Source of the DNA: Haliea sp.
GTDB lineage: Bacteria; Pseudomonadota; Gammaproteobacteria; Pseudomonadales; Halieaceae
Direction of reading: 5' to 3'
Assembly: GCA_002862985.1 (NCBI GenBank)
Contig: PKCY01000141.1
Span: 1-49,648, forward strand
DNA length: 49,648 bases
Part shown: positions 22,066-33,577 of the stretch, one piece after another
Layout of the letters: the number at the start of each line of letters is the position of its first letter
How positions within the stretch are numbered: the stretch's first letter is position 1
The notes under the pieces: generated by a model
Told to the model about the DNA's origin: nothing
Database searches by the model: none
Seen by the model: only the letters and a program-made list of their open reading frames with translations
Position numbers and translations under genes: made by a program

Positions 22066-23053
22066 TTCGAAGCCAAATCGTTGAGCTAAAAGTGCGTCTC
22101 AGGTAAGCATCGCGCCGGGCGGGCAATAATTTTCGGCCCAGTGCATACACTTTTTCATCGCGGTATCCGGTTACAGGCAGGATGCTTCGCAACAACAGGT
22201 ACACTCTGACAGTGACAACATTCAGCATATGGGTTTTCGCGGGAGTATCCATATATTGATTGGGAATACCATCTCCATCCCTGTCTATGCCAAACTCGAA
22301 CTGCATATCTTCGACGCCCTCCACCAGGCATCGCGACGTCATTGCATCGCCAGCCAAGGTCTTCATACATAAGCTGGGAATTCCCGCGCCTTTTTGGCTC
22401 GCTTCTGAATAACGGCGAACAAAGAAAATACGCGAAACTGCTTCCCAATAGCTCAATGAACGCAGCGCTCGCGATGGATCACGCAGATCATTTGCAGACA
22501 ACTTTTTCCAGGTGGGCTCACGACCCGACATCACTTGCAGATACCAATTCTCGGTTGGGGAAACTGTAAGATTTGGTGCCGGGATACCATCGCGCAAACT
22601 TGCCTGCGCTGCGGTTCGCTTCAATGCAATCAGGTCAGTATTGGGCACGATGGACGTACCATCGAGGCAGATCAAAGCAGTATGGTGTGAAGTAACCACT
22701 GCGGGGCCACCGTCGTGGTTACTCACCAGCTCCAATGGATTAGTAGTGTCCAAAACCCAGTCGCGGTCACTGCAATCTCCACGCACAGTGCCGGGCGGAA
22801 CAGCACTCAGCAGCGGCACACCGCCACGGAATCCCGTCATCCTCAATTCCCTGGACAGTAGACGCATAGCGTAGCGGCCATTTTCCTGTATGCGCGCCAT
22901 TTGATCGTCATAATAGTGGCTACGCTTAGCCGTCAGATAGGCGCTCACCAGACCGCCACTTAGGACAATTCCCAGCAACATCGAGACCATGAGTTCGACT
23001 AGCGTCACGCCTCTTTGGGAATTGCAGTCAATCTGGTGAGCGCAGTAGTACAT
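22043..23053 (-). CDS. pilW: Type IV pilus assembly protein PilW
   Basis: SQRGVTLVELMVSMLLGIVLSGGLVSAYL prepilin motif; length and operon position. Confidence 0.88.
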   Translation of the reverse strand: MYYCAHQIDCNSQRGVTLVELMVSMLLGIVLSGGLVSAYLTAKRSHYYDDQMARIQENGRYAMRLLSRELRMTGFRGGVPLLSAVPPGTVRGDCSDRDWVLDTTNPLELVSNHDGGPAVVTSHHTALICLDGTSIVPNTDLIALKRTAAQASLRDGIPAPNLTVSPTENWYLQVMSGREPTWKKLSANDLRDPSRALRSLSYWEAVSRIFFVRRYSEASQKGAGIPSLCMKTLAGDAMTSRCLVEGVEDMQFEFGIDRDGDGIPNQYMDTPAKTHMLNVVTVRVYLLLRSILPVTGYRDEKVYALGRKLLPARRDAYLRRTFSSTIWLRNGVEPVG

Positions 23054-23055
23054 AG

Positions 23056-23658
23056 TTAACGTGCAGCGATGTAAGTAGTGAGCGAAAGCTGACGACGTCG
23101 CAAGCTCTTATCGTCATCGTCACAGATGGGAACAGGCTCGCGCTTTGCGGTCGCCGCACCTAACCAACTTATGGACACAGTGACGTGTCCTTGATCAGTC
23201 TTAATACAGGCACGCGGCGATATAAGCCCGCTAGCACTCGCATCAGTGTAGCGCTCCGACTCACCCAACAGGGCAGATTCCCACTGCCACAAATCAAAGA
23301 CTGCCAGCTGCTCCGCAACACAGGGCACGAGTGTGCAGTCAACCTCAGGAGCGGGTAGGCGGCGAGCCGAATCCCCGACAATAGTCATCCGATAAGCCTC
23401 CATCTGGCCAGGGTTTGCGTGCATCCGCTCCAGGATATCCCGGGCCAACTGCGTCGCCACCGAACGCCGGGCCGCTTCGTGCACCGCCTTCTTGGCGGAC
23501 AACTGCACCGATAACAGACCGGCGATGGCGGTAGAAAAGATGAGTAACGCAATCATGAACTCAAGCATGCCAACACCAGATGCGCTGCGATAAAAGTAGT
23601 GCTGCCGGGCTCGCTCGCGCGCTGACGCGGTGGGCCAATCTGTGTAAGCGTCAATCAT
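23056..23658 (-). CDS. pilV: Type IV pilus modification protein PilV
   Basis: ASGVGMLEFMIALLIFSTAIAGLLSVQLSAKKAVHEAARRS; between pilW and the fimT-like gene. Confidence 0.85.
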   Translation of the reverse strand: MIDAYTDWPTASARERARQHYFYRSASGVGMLEFMIALLIFSTAIAGLLSVQLSAKKAVHEAARRSVATQLARDILERMHANPGQMEAYRMTIVGDSARRLPAPEVDCTLVPCVAEQLAVFDLWQWESALLGESERYTDASASGLISPRACIKTDQGHVTVSISWLGAATAKREPVPICDDDDKSLRRRQLSLTTYIAAR

Positions 23659-24218
23659 GAGACGGGGCATTCACCCCATTCCTTGACTAACCTGGCCCTG
23701 CCAACAATATTGATAACGACGCTAAGTGATTGTGCTAGCGCATGCTGCGGTGGACAAATTAACAAAGTACGGTTGCTATGGGATGAACCGTCAGGCAAAA
23801 AATTGATCAATTCAAAGGCTGCCCGAGTTCCTTTGCGATTAGTCAGCTGATAACCCTGAGGTAAACCCTCAAATACCTGAAGCACCTGATCAGAGTCAAC
23901 ATCAATGACTTTGTCCTTATCGACATTGGAAAAGACGATCCAACCCTCGGCGTAAGTGCCCGTACATACCGCCTCGCCTGTTAGTGCCATAGCGGAGGGA
24001 CAAATACTGACGGGGGAATTTCTCATCACTGCCTGGCTGCGCGCAAGATTGATGGTTCCCAACAGCCTGCTGGCTTGCTGATGAAGCTGGTTACTGTGCA
24101 GCAGTTTGCTGAACATCGGATTAGCAAACGAAAGAGTGATGACAAGGACAACCAGCACTATCAATAGCTCAACAAGGGTAAATCCTTTCAGTGTTCTACG
24201 CGGAAACATCCCAACCAC
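23655..24218 (-). CDS. fimT: FimT/FimU (GspH-like) minor pilin
   Basis: LKGFTLVELLIVLVVLVITLSFANPMF and GspH-like C-terminal region; first gene of the pilin operon. Confidence 0.82.
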   Translation of the reverse strand: MVGMFPRRTLKGFTLVELLIVLVVLVITLSFANPMFSKLLHSNQLHQQASRLLGTINLARSQAVMRNSPVSICPSAMALTGEAVCTGTYAEGWIVFSNVDKDKVIDVDSDQVLQVFEGLPQGYQLTNRKGTRAAFELINFLPDGSSHSNRTLLICPPQHALAQSLSVVINIVGRARLVKEWGECPVS

Positions 24219-24340
24219 AGTAATCCTCCCTTGGCAGACAAGAGCATAGGTGATGAGAATAAAGTTACCAGCGAATGACTTATTTTGAAGGAAAAGGGCG
24301 TCTTTGGATGCCCAAACGCAAACAAAGGTGTAACGGGGTA

Positions 24341-25297
24341 CTAGATGTTTTTTGCGGCTATATTCAATTCCCGAGGCAGCGAAAACGTAATATTCTCATG
24401 GCGACCAGAAAGCTCCACAGGAGCGTCTGCTCCAAGAGCGCACAAGCCGTCGAGCACTTCCTGCACTAATACTTCTGGCGCAGATGCGCCCGCGGTAACA
24501 CCGATCCGAGATTTTCCCTGCAGCCAGCGGGAATCGATATCCTCCGCGCCATCCAACAGATAAGCCTCCGCACCCATTCTTTCGGCCAACTCCCTCAGCC
24601 GGTTGGAATTAGAACTGTTAGGAGACCCCACGACCAGTACAAGATCACAATTGGCGGCTAGTTTCTTAACGGCATCCTGACGATTCTGTGTGGCATAACA
24701 AATATCGTCTTTCCGCGGTCCTTCAATACGGGGGAAACGTGCCCGCAACGTATCAATGACCTTGGCAGTATCATCCATTGAAAGCGTAGTCTGGGTCACG
24801 TAGGAAAGAGTTTCAGGATTTTCTACTGTGAGCAATGCGGCCTGCTCATCATCTTCAACCAAATAAATCCTACCGCCGCCGCTGAGATCGTACTGGCCCA
24901 TTGTGCCTTCGACCTCGGGGTGTCCGCGATGCCCAATCAATATACATTCCCGGCCCTGAAGGCTGTAGCTTGCCACCTCGACATGAACCTTCGTCACCAG
25001 CGGACAAGTGGCGTCGAACACTTTGAGCAAACGCTCACCAGCTTCTCTACGCACAGCTTGCGACACACCGTGCGCACTAAAAATAACAATACAATTATCA
25101 GGTACTTCATCGAGGTCATCGACAAATACTGCGCCGCGCTCACGCAGATCTTCTACCACAAACTTGTTGTGCACGACTTCGTGTCGGACATATATTGGCG
25201 CACCGAACACCTCCAGCGCGCGGTTTACAATATCGATCGCCCGATCAACTCCGGCGCAGAAACCACGCGGATTTGCCAGCTGAATTTCCACCTTCAA
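24341..25297 (-). CDS. ispH: 4-hydroxy-3-methylbut-2-enyl diphosphate reductase
   Basis: [42 protein letters not shown]. Confidence 0.96.
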   Translation of the reverse strand: MKVEIQLANPRGFCAGVDRAIDIVNRALEVFGAPIYVRHEVVHNKFVVEDLRERGAVFVDDLDEVPDNCIVIFSAHGVSQAVRREAGERLLKVFDATCPLVTKVHVEVASYSLQGRECILIGHRGHPEVEGTMGQYDLSGGGRIYLVEDDEQAALLTVENPETLSYVTQTTLSMDDTAKVIDTLRARFPRIEGPRKDDICYATQNRQDAVKKLAANCDLVLVVGSPNSSNSNRLRELAERMGAEAYLLDGAEDIDSRWLQGKSRIGVTAGASAPEVLVQEVLDGLCALGADAPVELSGRHENITFSLPRELNIAAKNI

Positions 25298-25373
25298 TTT
25301 CCCTCCTCAAACACCACCACAGCAACCGAAAACAACCTCCAGCCCGAGCACCTTGCGCCCTGACAAAAAGACA

Positions 25374-25823
25374 TCAGTGCAGCTCCGCCGGTTCCACTCT
25401 GTGGATAAGGACATCAAACAAAATTGTACGTCCCGACAAGGGATGATTGAAATCCACAGTCACTTCCTTGTCGTCGAAGGCAATCACCATGCCTGGTACT
25501 TCACCACCAATGGCGTCAGCAAAGGAGAATACTACGCCGATCTCCAGGCTCAAATCTTCATCAAAATCTTCGCGCTGAAGTATTTGTAGATTATTATCAT
25601 TGGGCTGACCGAAGGCATTCTCGGGCGGCACCACAAACATTTGCCTTTCTCCCGGAGACATTCCAAACAACAGCCGTTCAAATCCGGGAAGCAGGCTACC
25701 GTCACCGATCACGAAATTGACAGAATCACCGCCAAAATTTGTGTCGACTTCCGACCCGTCCTCCAGACTGACAGAGAAGTTCAGAAAGACCCGCGTGCCT
25801 TCACTCACGGCTACCAGATTCAT
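25374..25823 (-). CDS. fkpB: FKBP-type peptidyl-prolyl isomerase (SlpA/FkpB)
   Basis: FKBP fold with LPGFERLLFGMSPGERQMFVVPPENAFG; between ispH and lspA. Confidence 0.92.
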   Translation of the reverse strand: MNLVAVSEGTRVFLNFSVSLEDGSEVDTNFGGDSVNFVIGDGSLLPGFERLLFGMSPGERQMFVVPPENAFGQPNDNNLQILQREDFDEDLSLEIGVVFSFADAIGGEVPGMVIAFDDKEVTVDFNHPLSGRTILFDVLIHRVEPAELH

Positions 25824-26356
25824 TGATCTGTTTTCTCCTTGGCAGTCCGTGTGGCTTCATCCTCTAAAACGGCGTTGTCCCGATGGAGAAAGCTGTCCAA
25901 TAACAGGCAGACAGCGCCCACCGAAATCGCGGCATCGGCGACATTAAAAGCTGGAAAGTAACGATTCTCGTAATGGAGTGATACAAAATCCACCACATAA
26001 CCGAGCGTCACGCGATCCCATAAATTACCCAAGGCGCCGCCGAGAACAAGCCCGAGACTCAACGCAAGCAGCCACTGGCCCCGCGGCAGTAGATAGAGCC
26101 AGATAGCCAGTGCGAGACTGATGACCGCCGCCAGGACACTAAAGAAATAGCGCTGCCAGCCGCCGGCGTCAGCCAAAAAGCTGAATGCTGCGCCAGGATT
26201 ATGCTGTAAAGTCAGATTAAACCACCAAAAAACGCGTACCGGCCGTCCGTACTCAAGGCCACTACTGGCAAGCGCTTTGGTGTACTGATCCAGAAGCACC
26301 AGCAACAGTGCCAGCCCGAACCAGGGTAGAGTATGAACGACCTTACGCAAACTCAC
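25820..26356 (-). CDS. lspA: Lipoprotein signal peptidase
   Basis: [42 protein letters not shown]; start uncertain (GTG at 26356, ORF to 26398). Confidence 0.94.
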   Translation of the reverse strand: MSLRKVVHTLPWFGLALLLVLLDQYTKALASSGLEYGRPVRVFWWFNLTLQHNPGAAFSFLADAGGWQRYFFSVLAAVISLALAIWLYLLPRGQWLLALSLGLVLGGALGNLWDRVTLGYVVDFVSLHYENRYFPAFNVADAAISVGAVCLLLDSFLHRDNAVLEDEATRTAKEKTDQ

Positions 26357-29147
26357 GCCGCTCCCCATCGCCATCAATATTGTCGATACAGCGGCCACAT
26401 AACGTCAAATGTGCCGGGTTCTCACCGACGTCGGGCCGACGGTGCCAGCAACGTTCGCATTTCTCGTCCGGCGCAGGAATAACCAGCACCTGCAAATCTG
26501 AAAGCTCGGTCACCGCCGCATCAGCACCAGCCGCTTCCAACGGTAAGAGGGTCGCATTTGAGGTAATCAATACGAAGCGCAATTCATCTCCAAGCCTGCT
26601 CAGGCGCGCCTGCAGATCCGCCGAGCAATATAGTGTCACCACTGCATCCAGAGAACCGCGTAATACACCGGCCGAACGCTGCGCCTCCATTTCCTTGTTG
26701 ACTGCAACGCGCACTAACATCAGCTCTTCCCAGAACTCTCGACCCATCGGTTCATCGTCTGGAAGGGTCTGCAATCGGTGATACCACTGCACCAGCATGA
26801 CCGATGAGCCGCGCTCTCCGGGCAGATTTTCCCAGATTTCCTCCGCCGTAAAACTGAGAATCGGCGCGATCCAGCGCACCAGGGCTTCGGCAATATGGTA
26901 CAGCGCAGTTTGCGCAGATCGGCGGGCAAGACTATTTGCCTGCGTGGTGTACTGCCGGTCCTTAATGACATCCAGATAGAAGCCACCCAGGTCATTGGCA
27001 CAAAAGGTGTGTAGCTTCTGGTAGACCTGGTGAAAGTGGTAACCACCGTAAGCCGCGACCAGTTCCTGTTGCAATTGTGCGGCTCGATCCACGGCCCAGC
27101 GATCTAAACTCAACATATCGGCAAACTCTACCGCATCTGTCGCAGGGTCGAACCCGTCGAGATTGGACAACAAAAAACGGGCCGTATTGCGAATCCGACG
27201 ATAGGTGTCTGCAGTGCGTTTGAAGACTTCATCACTCACCGTCAACTCACCACGGTAGTCTGTCGCTGCAACCCACAAGCGCACAACATCTGCACCCAGT
27301 TCGTTCATCGCCTTTTTGGCCGGGATGATATTGCCGAGGGACTTCGACATTTTCCGACCGTCGCTATCCACGGTAAAACCGTGCGTTAGTACAGTCTTAT
27401 ACGGGGCTATGCCATCGATAGCGATACTCGTCAACAGTGAAGACTGAAACCAGCCGCGATGCTGGTCGGAACCTTCCAGGTAAATATCTGCCGGATACTG
27501 TAACTCTTCCCGCTCACGCAAGACACAAGCATGAGTTACACCGGAGTCGAACCAGACATCCAACGTATCCGTCACTTTATCGTAATCATCCGCTTCACTG
27601 CCCAATATTTCCGCCGTATCCAGCTCAGACCAGGCATCCACACCCGCTTGTTCCATTCGCTGCGCAACCTGCTCCATCAGTTGCAGCGTATTGGGATGCA
27701 ACTCGCCTGTTTCCCGGTGGATAAAAAGGGCGATGGGTACTCCCCAGGTCCGTTGCCGGGAAATACACCAGTCCGGCCTGCTGCCGAGCATGCTATCGAT
27801 GCGCGCGCGACCCCATTCCGGCAGCCATTCCACACCCTCCACCGCTCCCAGTGCCTTATCCAACAGCCCGTTCTGCTCCATACCCACAAACCACTGGGGT
27901 GTTGCGCGAAAAATAATCGGGGTCTTATGACGCCAGCAATGGGGATAGGAGTGCACATACTCCTCGCTGTGCACAAGCACTCCCCGCGCTTGCAAAAGGG
28001 CAATAACCTCTGCATTAGCCTTCAGAACATGTTGTCCGGCAAAATATTCCGTGTCGGGCAAATACACGCCATTGCCGCCAACAGGATTGTAAACCTCCAG
28101 GTTATAGCGTTGACCGACGACAAAATCATCCTGCCCATGGGCCGGGGCTGTATGCACGGCGCCGGTACCGGCCTCTGTGGTGACGTGCTCTCCAAGAATT
28201 ACCGGAACCTGTCGATCCAGAAAACAGTGTTGCAACAACAGGTTTTCCAAGGCCGCACCTTTGCAACGCCCCAGTATTTGAACTGCATCCAAACCAAAAC
28301 GCGCTGCGCAGGACTCTGCCAGTGCCTCAGCCACTACTAACGCCCTACCCTGACCTTCGATTAACACGTAGTCCAGATCCGGGTGCAAACTCACCGCCAT
28401 ATTGGCCGGCAGCGTCCAGGGAGTGGTGGTCCAGATCGGCACCGCAATTTCGCCAGCGTAACTTGCGCCGAAAACGGCGTTGACTGCGCTAGGGTCGACC
28501 GCCAAAAACGCCACGTCGATGGCGGGAGAGCATTTGTCGAGGTATTCCACCTCCGCTTCCGCCAGGGCAGAGCCACAATCCATACACCAGTGCACTGGCT
28601 TATAACCCTTGTGCAGGTGACCGTTGTCCACAATACGCGAGAGCGCTCGAACGATGTTCGCCTCGAACTTGAAGTCCATGGTCATGTAGGGATTGGACCA
28701 GTCGCCAATCACACCCATGCGCATGAAATCCGTACGCTGTGCATCTACCTGCCGCGCTGCATACTCCCGACACTTCTGTCGAAACTCAGCCGCCGTTATT
28801 TTCACACCTGGCTTGCCGACCTTCTTTTCCACGTTGAGTTCTATAGGCAAGCCGTGGCAATCCCACCCCGGCACGTAGGGTGCATCGAAGCCGTCCAGCG
28901 TTTTGGACTTCACAATGATGTCTTTCAAAATCTTATTAACTGCGTGCCCCAGATGTAAATCACCGTTAGCGTAGGGCGGGCCATCGTGCAGGATAAATTT
29001 GGGCTGCCCGGCAAACGTCTCGCGGATTTTTTCGTACAGTCCCATTGCCTGCCATTGCTTGAGACGCAGCGGTTCCCGCTGGGCCAAACTAGCTTTCATA
29101 GGAAACGCCGTTTTAGGCAGATTCAGGGTGTCTTTGTAGTCACTCAT
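26343..29147 (-). CDS. ileS: Isoleucyl-tRNA synthetase
   Basis: [18 protein letters not shown] (HIGH), KMSKSLGN (KMSKS), C-terminal Zn motif [12 protein letters not shown]. Confidence 0.97.
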   Translation of the reverse strand: MSDYKDTLNLPKTAFPMKASLAQREPLRLKQWQAMGLYEKIRETFAGQPKFILHDGPPYANGDLHLGHAVNKILKDIIVKSKTLDGFDAPYVPGWDCHGLPIELNVEKKVGKPGVKITAAEFRQKCREYAARQVDAQRTDFMRMGVIGDWSNPYMTMDFKFEANIVRALSRIVDNGHLHKGYKPVHWCMDCGSALAEAEVEYLDKCSPAIDVAFLAVDPSAVNAVFGASYAGEIAVPIWTTTPWTLPANMAVSLHPDLDYVLIEGQGRALVVAEALAESCAARFGLDAVQILGRCKGAALENLLLQHCFLDRQVPVILGEHVTTEAGTGAVHTAPAHGQDDFVVGQRYNLEVYNPVGGNGVYLPDTEYFAGQHVLKANAEVIALLQARGVLVHSEEYVHSYPHCWRHKTPIIFRATPQWFVGMEQNGLLDKALGAVEGVEWLPEWGRARIDSMLGSRPDWCISRQRTWGVPIALFIHRETGELHPNTLQLMEQVAQRMEQAGVDAWSELDTAEILGSEADDYDKVTDTLDVWFDSGVTHACVLREREELQYPADIYLEGSDQHRGWFQSSLLTSIAIDGIAPYKTVLTHGFTVDSDGRKMSKSLGNIIPAKKAMNELGADVVRLWVAATDYRGELTVSDEVFKRTADTYRRIRNTARFLLSNLDGFDPATDAVEFADMLSLDRWAVDRAAQLQQELVAAYGGYHFHQVYQKLHTFCANDLGGFYLDVIKDRQYTTQANSLARRSAQTALYHIAEALVRWIAPILSFTAEEIWENLPGERGSSVMLVQWYHRLQTLPDDEPMGREFWEELMLVRVAVNKEMEAQRSAGVLRGSLDAVVTLYCSADLQARLSRLGDELRFVLITSNATLLPLEAAGADAAVTELSDLQVLVIPAPDEKCERCWHRRPDVGENPAHLTLCGRCIDNIDGDGERREFA

Positions 29148-29165
29148 AGTGTTTTCGATCGAATC

Positions 29166-30128
29166 TTAGTCCTGGCCAAACCAGGCCCGCGTCTTCTCTA
29201 TATCCCTCGCAATGTTTTTCTGAAGTTCCGCCACTGAGCCAAACTTTTTCTCTTCCCGCAATTTATGGCGGAAGGTTACTTCAATATAACGTCCATACAA
29301 ATCAATATCCCGATCCAGAAGATGAACCTCCAGATTGGCCCTGATGCTATCGTCCACAGTCGGCCGCACACCCACATTGGCCACGCCCTTGGCCATATCC
29401 AAACCGCCGCCACTGACTTCCACTGTGTAAACCCCGGACAAGGGCGCCCTCAGGCGACGCAATTCCATATTTGCCGTAGGTGTACCAATCGCGCGCCCCA
29501 ACTGCCGACCGTAAATCACGCGGCCGGAAATACTGTAGGGACGACCCAGCAAAGCCTCCGCCGTGTTAAATTCGGCGTTTTCCAAGGCCTCTCGGATACG
29601 CGTGCTACTGACTCGCTCGCCATCCACTGCGAAAGTAGGGGTTGATACTGCTTCAAAGCCGTATTGCAGGCCCTGTTGGCGAATAAACTCAATGTCGCCC
29701 TGGCGATCTGCGCCGAAACGAAAATCGTCGCCCAATACCACATAGCGCACGCCCAGCCCGGCTACAAAAATATCATCAACGAACTGCTGCGCCGACATAC
29801 CTCGGAATTGCTCGTTAAAGCGTATCCGCAATATTCGATCTACGCCAAGCGAATCCAGCGCCCGGCACTTTTCCCAAAAACTCATGATCCGTGCCGGCGC
29901 CTTGAGTGGGGAAAAATATTCCCGTGGTAAAGGCTCAAAAACAATAATCAGAGAGGGCAGCGCCAGTTCCACCGACTTCTCCAGCAGATGACGGATTACC
30001 GCCTGGTGTCCTAGATGAACCCCATCAAAGGCACCAATTGTCGCGACACATCCGTGATGTCTGGGCCGCAGGTTGTGCAAGCCGCGAATCAATTCCATGC
30101 GATGGGAGAACCCGCTCTGGCCAAACAA
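29166..30128 (-). CDS. ribF: Bifunctional riboflavin kinase/FAD synthetase
   Basis: ATIGAFDGVHLGHQAVI; RPYSISGRVIYGRQLGRAIGTPTANM. Confidence 0.95.
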   Translation of the reverse strand: MFGQSGFSHRMELIRGLHNLRPRHHGCVATIGAFDGVHLGHQAVIRHLLEKSVELALPSLIIVFEPLPREYFSPLKAPARIMSFWEKCRALDSLGVDRILRIRFNEQFRGMSAQQFVDDIFVAGLGVRYVVLGDDFRFGADRQGDIEFIRQQGLQYGFEAVSTPTFAVDGERVSSTRIREALENAEFNTAEALLGRPYSISGRVIYGRQLGRAIGTPTANMELRRLRAPLSGVYTVEVSGGGLDMAKGVANVGVRPTVDDSIRANLEVHLLDRDIDLYGRYIEVTFRHKLREEKKFGSVAELQKNIARDIEKTRAWFGQD

Positions 30129-30217
30129 AGAAGTATAGCGAAATTGGGACGCCTAGTGTAGCTCGCCCTCAGCCCTGAATCCCACAAGTTAATGCGCGGA
30201 CCAGTCAGCGGGCGATA

Positions 30218-31810
30218 TTAATCCACAGCCGGGGACCGCAGCTGCCCGAATTTGGTGCCCAGGAGAATAAGTCCGGCAAAATAAACGCCCACACCGACGA
30301 AACTAAGGCCGAGAATATTGAGAATCCGCCGATGCCAGTTCCAGTCCGACCAGACGGCTACTTCCGGCGTAATCCACCAAAGCACCGTGATCATACCCGC
30401 CACAGCCACCACCACACGCAGCAAAAACACCCCCCAGCCCGGCTGGAAGCGGTAGAAGCCCGCGCGCAAAAGTCCGCGCAATAGCAGCGCAGCATTGAGA
30501 ACAGCTGCCAGACTGGTCGCCAGCGCCAGCCCCACGTGCCCTATGTTCCACAACATCAGTGGCAGCACGAACAAAAAATTCATAACCATATTGGCAGCCA
30601 TCGCAACAATCCCATATTTCACAGGCGTTGCGATGTTCTTGCGCGCATAAAAGCCAGGAGCCAATACTTTAATCAGCATAAAGGCGACTAACCCCACACT
30701 GTAGGCTTGCAGGCTTAAAGCGGACATGGCGACATCTGCAGGGGTAAGGGCGCCGTGCTGAAAAAGGGTGATGAGGATCGGCTCTGCCAGCAACATCAAC
30801 GCCACCGCAGAAGGAAAGCCGACGAGCAGAACCAGGCGCATCGCCCAATCCAGGATGGCACTGAAGTGATCCTCGCGAGCCGCCGCACGGTGCACGGATA
30901 GATTAGGCAGAATGACAGTTGCAATGGCAATTCCGAATACACCCAGAGGCAGCTCTGCGAGTCGATCGGAGTAGTACAACCAGGAGATACTACCCGTGGG
31001 CAGGAAGGACGCCAGCACCGTATCCAACAACAAGTTGACCTGGCTAACTGAAACTCCGAATAGCGCCGGTACCATCAGCTTCAGAATACGCCGTACGCCT
31101 TTATCAGAGGTATCCCAAATCGGTCGCGGAAAAAGCTCCAGGCGGTAAAGAGAGGGAAATTGAAACAGCAACTGAATAATACCCGCAAACAGCACACCCC
31201 AGGCCAATGCGAATATCGGCTCATCAAACCATGGTGCGGCAACCAAGGCAGCAAAAATCAACGATAGATTCAGGAACACTGGTGTGAAAGCGGGAACGGC
31301 AAACCGTCCATAGCTATTGAGAATGGCGCCACAAAACCCCGTCATAGAGATGAGCATCAGGTACGGAAACGTAATTCGAATCATCTGTGAGGTGAGCTGA
31401 AATTTCTCGGGCTGACTGACAAAGCCCGGTGCGAAGATCATCGTCACCAGCGGCGCAGCGAGAATGAAGATCGCCGTAACCAGTAACAGCGAGCCACCCA
31501 AGACCCCGGCCACACGATTCACCAATGCTCTTACCGCGGCGATACTGCCCTGAGTCTTGTAGTCTGCCAATACAGGAATAAATGCCTGAGAAAAAGCACC
31601 TTCAGCAAAAAGGCGGCGCAAGAAATTGGGGATTTTAAATGCAACGAAAAAGGCGTCTGCAGTTTCAGCTGCTCCGAAAGCAGCCGCAATCACCACATCA
31701 CGTAACAGGCCCAAGACGCGAGACAGCATGGTCATACTGCCCACGACGGCACTGGACCGCAATAACCCTGGATTGGCTTGTTCGGGTGGGTTTACGTCAG
31801 GCTGTGTCAT
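30218..31810 (-). CDS. murJ: Lipid II flippase MurJ
   Basis: Polytopic MVF family: SMTMLSRVLGLLRDVVIAAAFGA, FLRRLFAEGAFSQAFIPVL. Confidence 0.95.
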   Translation of the reverse strand: MTQPDVNPPEQANPGLLRSSAVVGSMTMLSRVLGLLRDVVIAAAFGAAETADAFFVAFKIPNFLRRLFAEGAFSQAFIPVLADYKTQGSIAAVRALVNRVAGVLGGSLLLVTAIFILAAPLVTMIFAPGFVSQPEKFQLTSQMIRITFPYLMLISMTGFCGAILNSYGRFAVPAFTPVFLNLSLIFAALVAAPWFDEPIFALAWGVLFAGIIQLLFQFPSLYRLELFPRPIWDTSDKGVRRILKLMVPALFGVSVSQVNLLLDTVLASFLPTGSISWLYYSDRLAELPLGVFGIAIATVILPNLSVHRAAAREDHFSAILDWAMRLVLLVGFPSAVALMLLAEPILITLFQHGALTPADVAMSALSLQAYSVGLVAFMLIKVLAPGFYARKNIATPVKYGIVAMAANMVMNFLFVLPLMLWNIGHVGLALATSLAAVLNAALLLRGLLRAGFYRFQPGWGVFLLRVVVAVAGMITVLWWITPEVAVWSDWNWHRRILNILGLSFVGVGVYFAGLILLGTKFGQLRSPAVD

Positions 31811-31836
31811 GCAAAATCAAGTGCCGGCGAAAAGCC

Positions 31837-32454
31837 TCAGCACCAGCGCTCTCGCAATTTTTCACCGTGAATGTGTAACCACTGCAACGCGATCAGCGTA
31901 TGGCCATTGGGAATGCGATCTTGGGCGAGCATTTGCAAGGCGTCGCTGCGTGCTACCGAGTGCACTAAAATATCCTCGCCTTCCTCCTCCAGTCCATGAA
32001 AACCCCCAATCGAGGCTTTACTTACTCGACCACAAAATAGTCGAACCTGCTCCGAACAGGCCCCCGCGCTAGGAAATACCGTGGCAATGGGAACCAAATC
32101 TGACAACTCGCAGGCGGCCTCTTCCATAGCCTCTCGGTGGACGACATCTTCATCACTTTCACTGGGTTCCACTACGCCGGCAATCAACTCCAACATCCAG
32201 GGACTATCATCGCCACGCATCGCGCCGGGGCGAAATTGCTCAATCAACACCAAGCTGTCTGTCACCGGGTCATACGGAAGAACACCGACAGCATCACCGC
32301 GCTCAAACACCTCCCGCGTCACCGGGTCACTCCAACCACCGGCGAAACGCTTGTGCTGTAGCGTCAATTTACGCATGGCGTAGTGCCCTGACCATACAAT
32401 CTGGCTCTCGAGTACACGGACATCCTGTGACCCAAATGTAGGCTCTTGTGACAC
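31837..32454 (-). CDS. nudF: ADP-ribose pyrophosphatase (Nudix, NudF-like)
   Basis: Nudix box GVVEPSESDEDVVHREAMEEAACEL; GTG start overlapping the pyrB stop. Confidence 0.85.
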   Translation of the reverse strand: MSQEPTFGSQDVRVLESQIVWSGHYAMRKLTLQHKRFAGGWSDPVTREVFERGDAVGVLPYDPVTDSLVLIEQFRPGAMRGDDSPWMLELIAGVVEPSESDEDVVHREAMEEAACELSDLVPIATVFPSAGACSEQVRLFCGRVSKASIGGFHGLEEEGEDILVHSVARSDALQMLAQDRIPNGHTLIALQWLHIHGEKLRERWC

Positions 32455-33491
32455 TAGAAGCGGCCGCCTGTATACCAGTTAACATCGCGCGCATGCTTAT
32501 CGACCTGATCCACTACATCCAGAATCAAGGCAAACAATGCCATTCTTACCAATATTCCGTTATCCGCCTGTCGGAAAATCGCAAGATTAGGATTGTCATT
32601 CAGGTCGTCATCCAGCTCCCTGGCATGCTCTCTGGAGTCCCTTGGCAGGGGGTGCATGATGACTGTGTTTGGTTCGCAGTGATGGGTATAAATGCTCTGG
32701 TTCAGGCGGAACCGGCCGCGATAGATATCCGCCTCTTCCTGAGAGCTGAAGCGCTCCTCCTGAATGCGGGTAGAATACACAATATCCACGTGCGCGATAC
32801 TCTCCTCCAACCGGTCAGACTCAAGCACCTTGTGCCCTGTGCTGCGCAGCCGCTCTACAATCTCTGGTGGCATCTGCAGCGCCTGAGGTGCCACCAGCAC
32901 GATCTGCACACCTTTAAATGCACATAAGAGCTTGCACAGGGAATGAACTGTTCGTCCATAGCGCAGATCCCCCACCATGGCGATGCGCAACTGATCCACC
33001 GTGCGTCCGCTAGCGGCGATTTCACTGCGGATGGTGTAAAGATCCAACAAGGCCTGACTGGGATGCTCGTTACTACCATCACCCCCGTTGATCACCGGCA
33101 CCCGACTGGCGGCTGCGAACTCACCTACTGATCCAACCTCCGGATGGCGCATGGCAATTACATCCGAGTAGCCACTTAACACCCTGGCGGTATCGTAAAG
33201 AGATTCCCCCTTGGCAATCGCAGAATTCTCAAAACCTGTGGTTTCCCGCACCTCCCCTCCAAGCAAGTTGAAAGCGCTGCCAAAACTAACGCGGGTTCTG
33301 GTACTGGGTTCGAAAAACATGGAACCGAGAATGGCCCCATCGAGCACGCCCGTCACACGACGGCGATGGGCGTAGGGCTGCATACGATCGGCAACGGAGA
33401 ATATGCGTTCAACATCGTCCCGCTCAAACTGCTGGACTGAGAGGATATGGCTGCCGGAAAACTGCACGCGGGTTCTCTCCTGGACTGGCAC
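32454..33491 (-). CDS. pyrB: Aspartate carbamoyltransferase
   Basis: FFEPSTRTRVSFGSAFNLLGG; NGGDGSNEHPSQALLDLYTI; HPLPRDSREHARELDDD. Confidence 0.93.
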   Translation of the reverse strand: MPVQERTRVQFSGSHILSVQQFERDDVERIFSVADRMQPYAHRRRVTGVLDGAILGSMFFEPSTRTRVSFGSAFNLLGGEVRETTGFENSAIAKGESLYDTARVLSGYSDVIAMRHPEVGSVGEFAAASRVPVINGGDGSNEHPSQALLDLYTIRSEIAASGRTVDQLRIAMVGDLRYGRTVHSLCKLLCAFKGVQIVLVAPQALQMPPEIVERLRSTGHKVLESDRLEESIAHVDIVYSTRIQEERFSSQEEADIYRGRFRLNQSIYTHHCEPNTVIMHPLPRDSREHARELDDDLNDNPNLAIFRQADNGILVRMALFALILDVVDQVDKHARDVNWYTGGRF

Positions 33492-33577
33492 TAAAATGTG
33501 CTGTTATTACGCCGGTTATTATAAGGGTGACACGCGCTTCTGCCCATGTGCGTAATACCAAATAAATCGCTGACCGG

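Noticed and set aside
27531-28340. 269-aa plus-strand ORF opposite ileS
   Set aside because: Antisense shadow ORF within the conserved ileS gene; no independent coding support.
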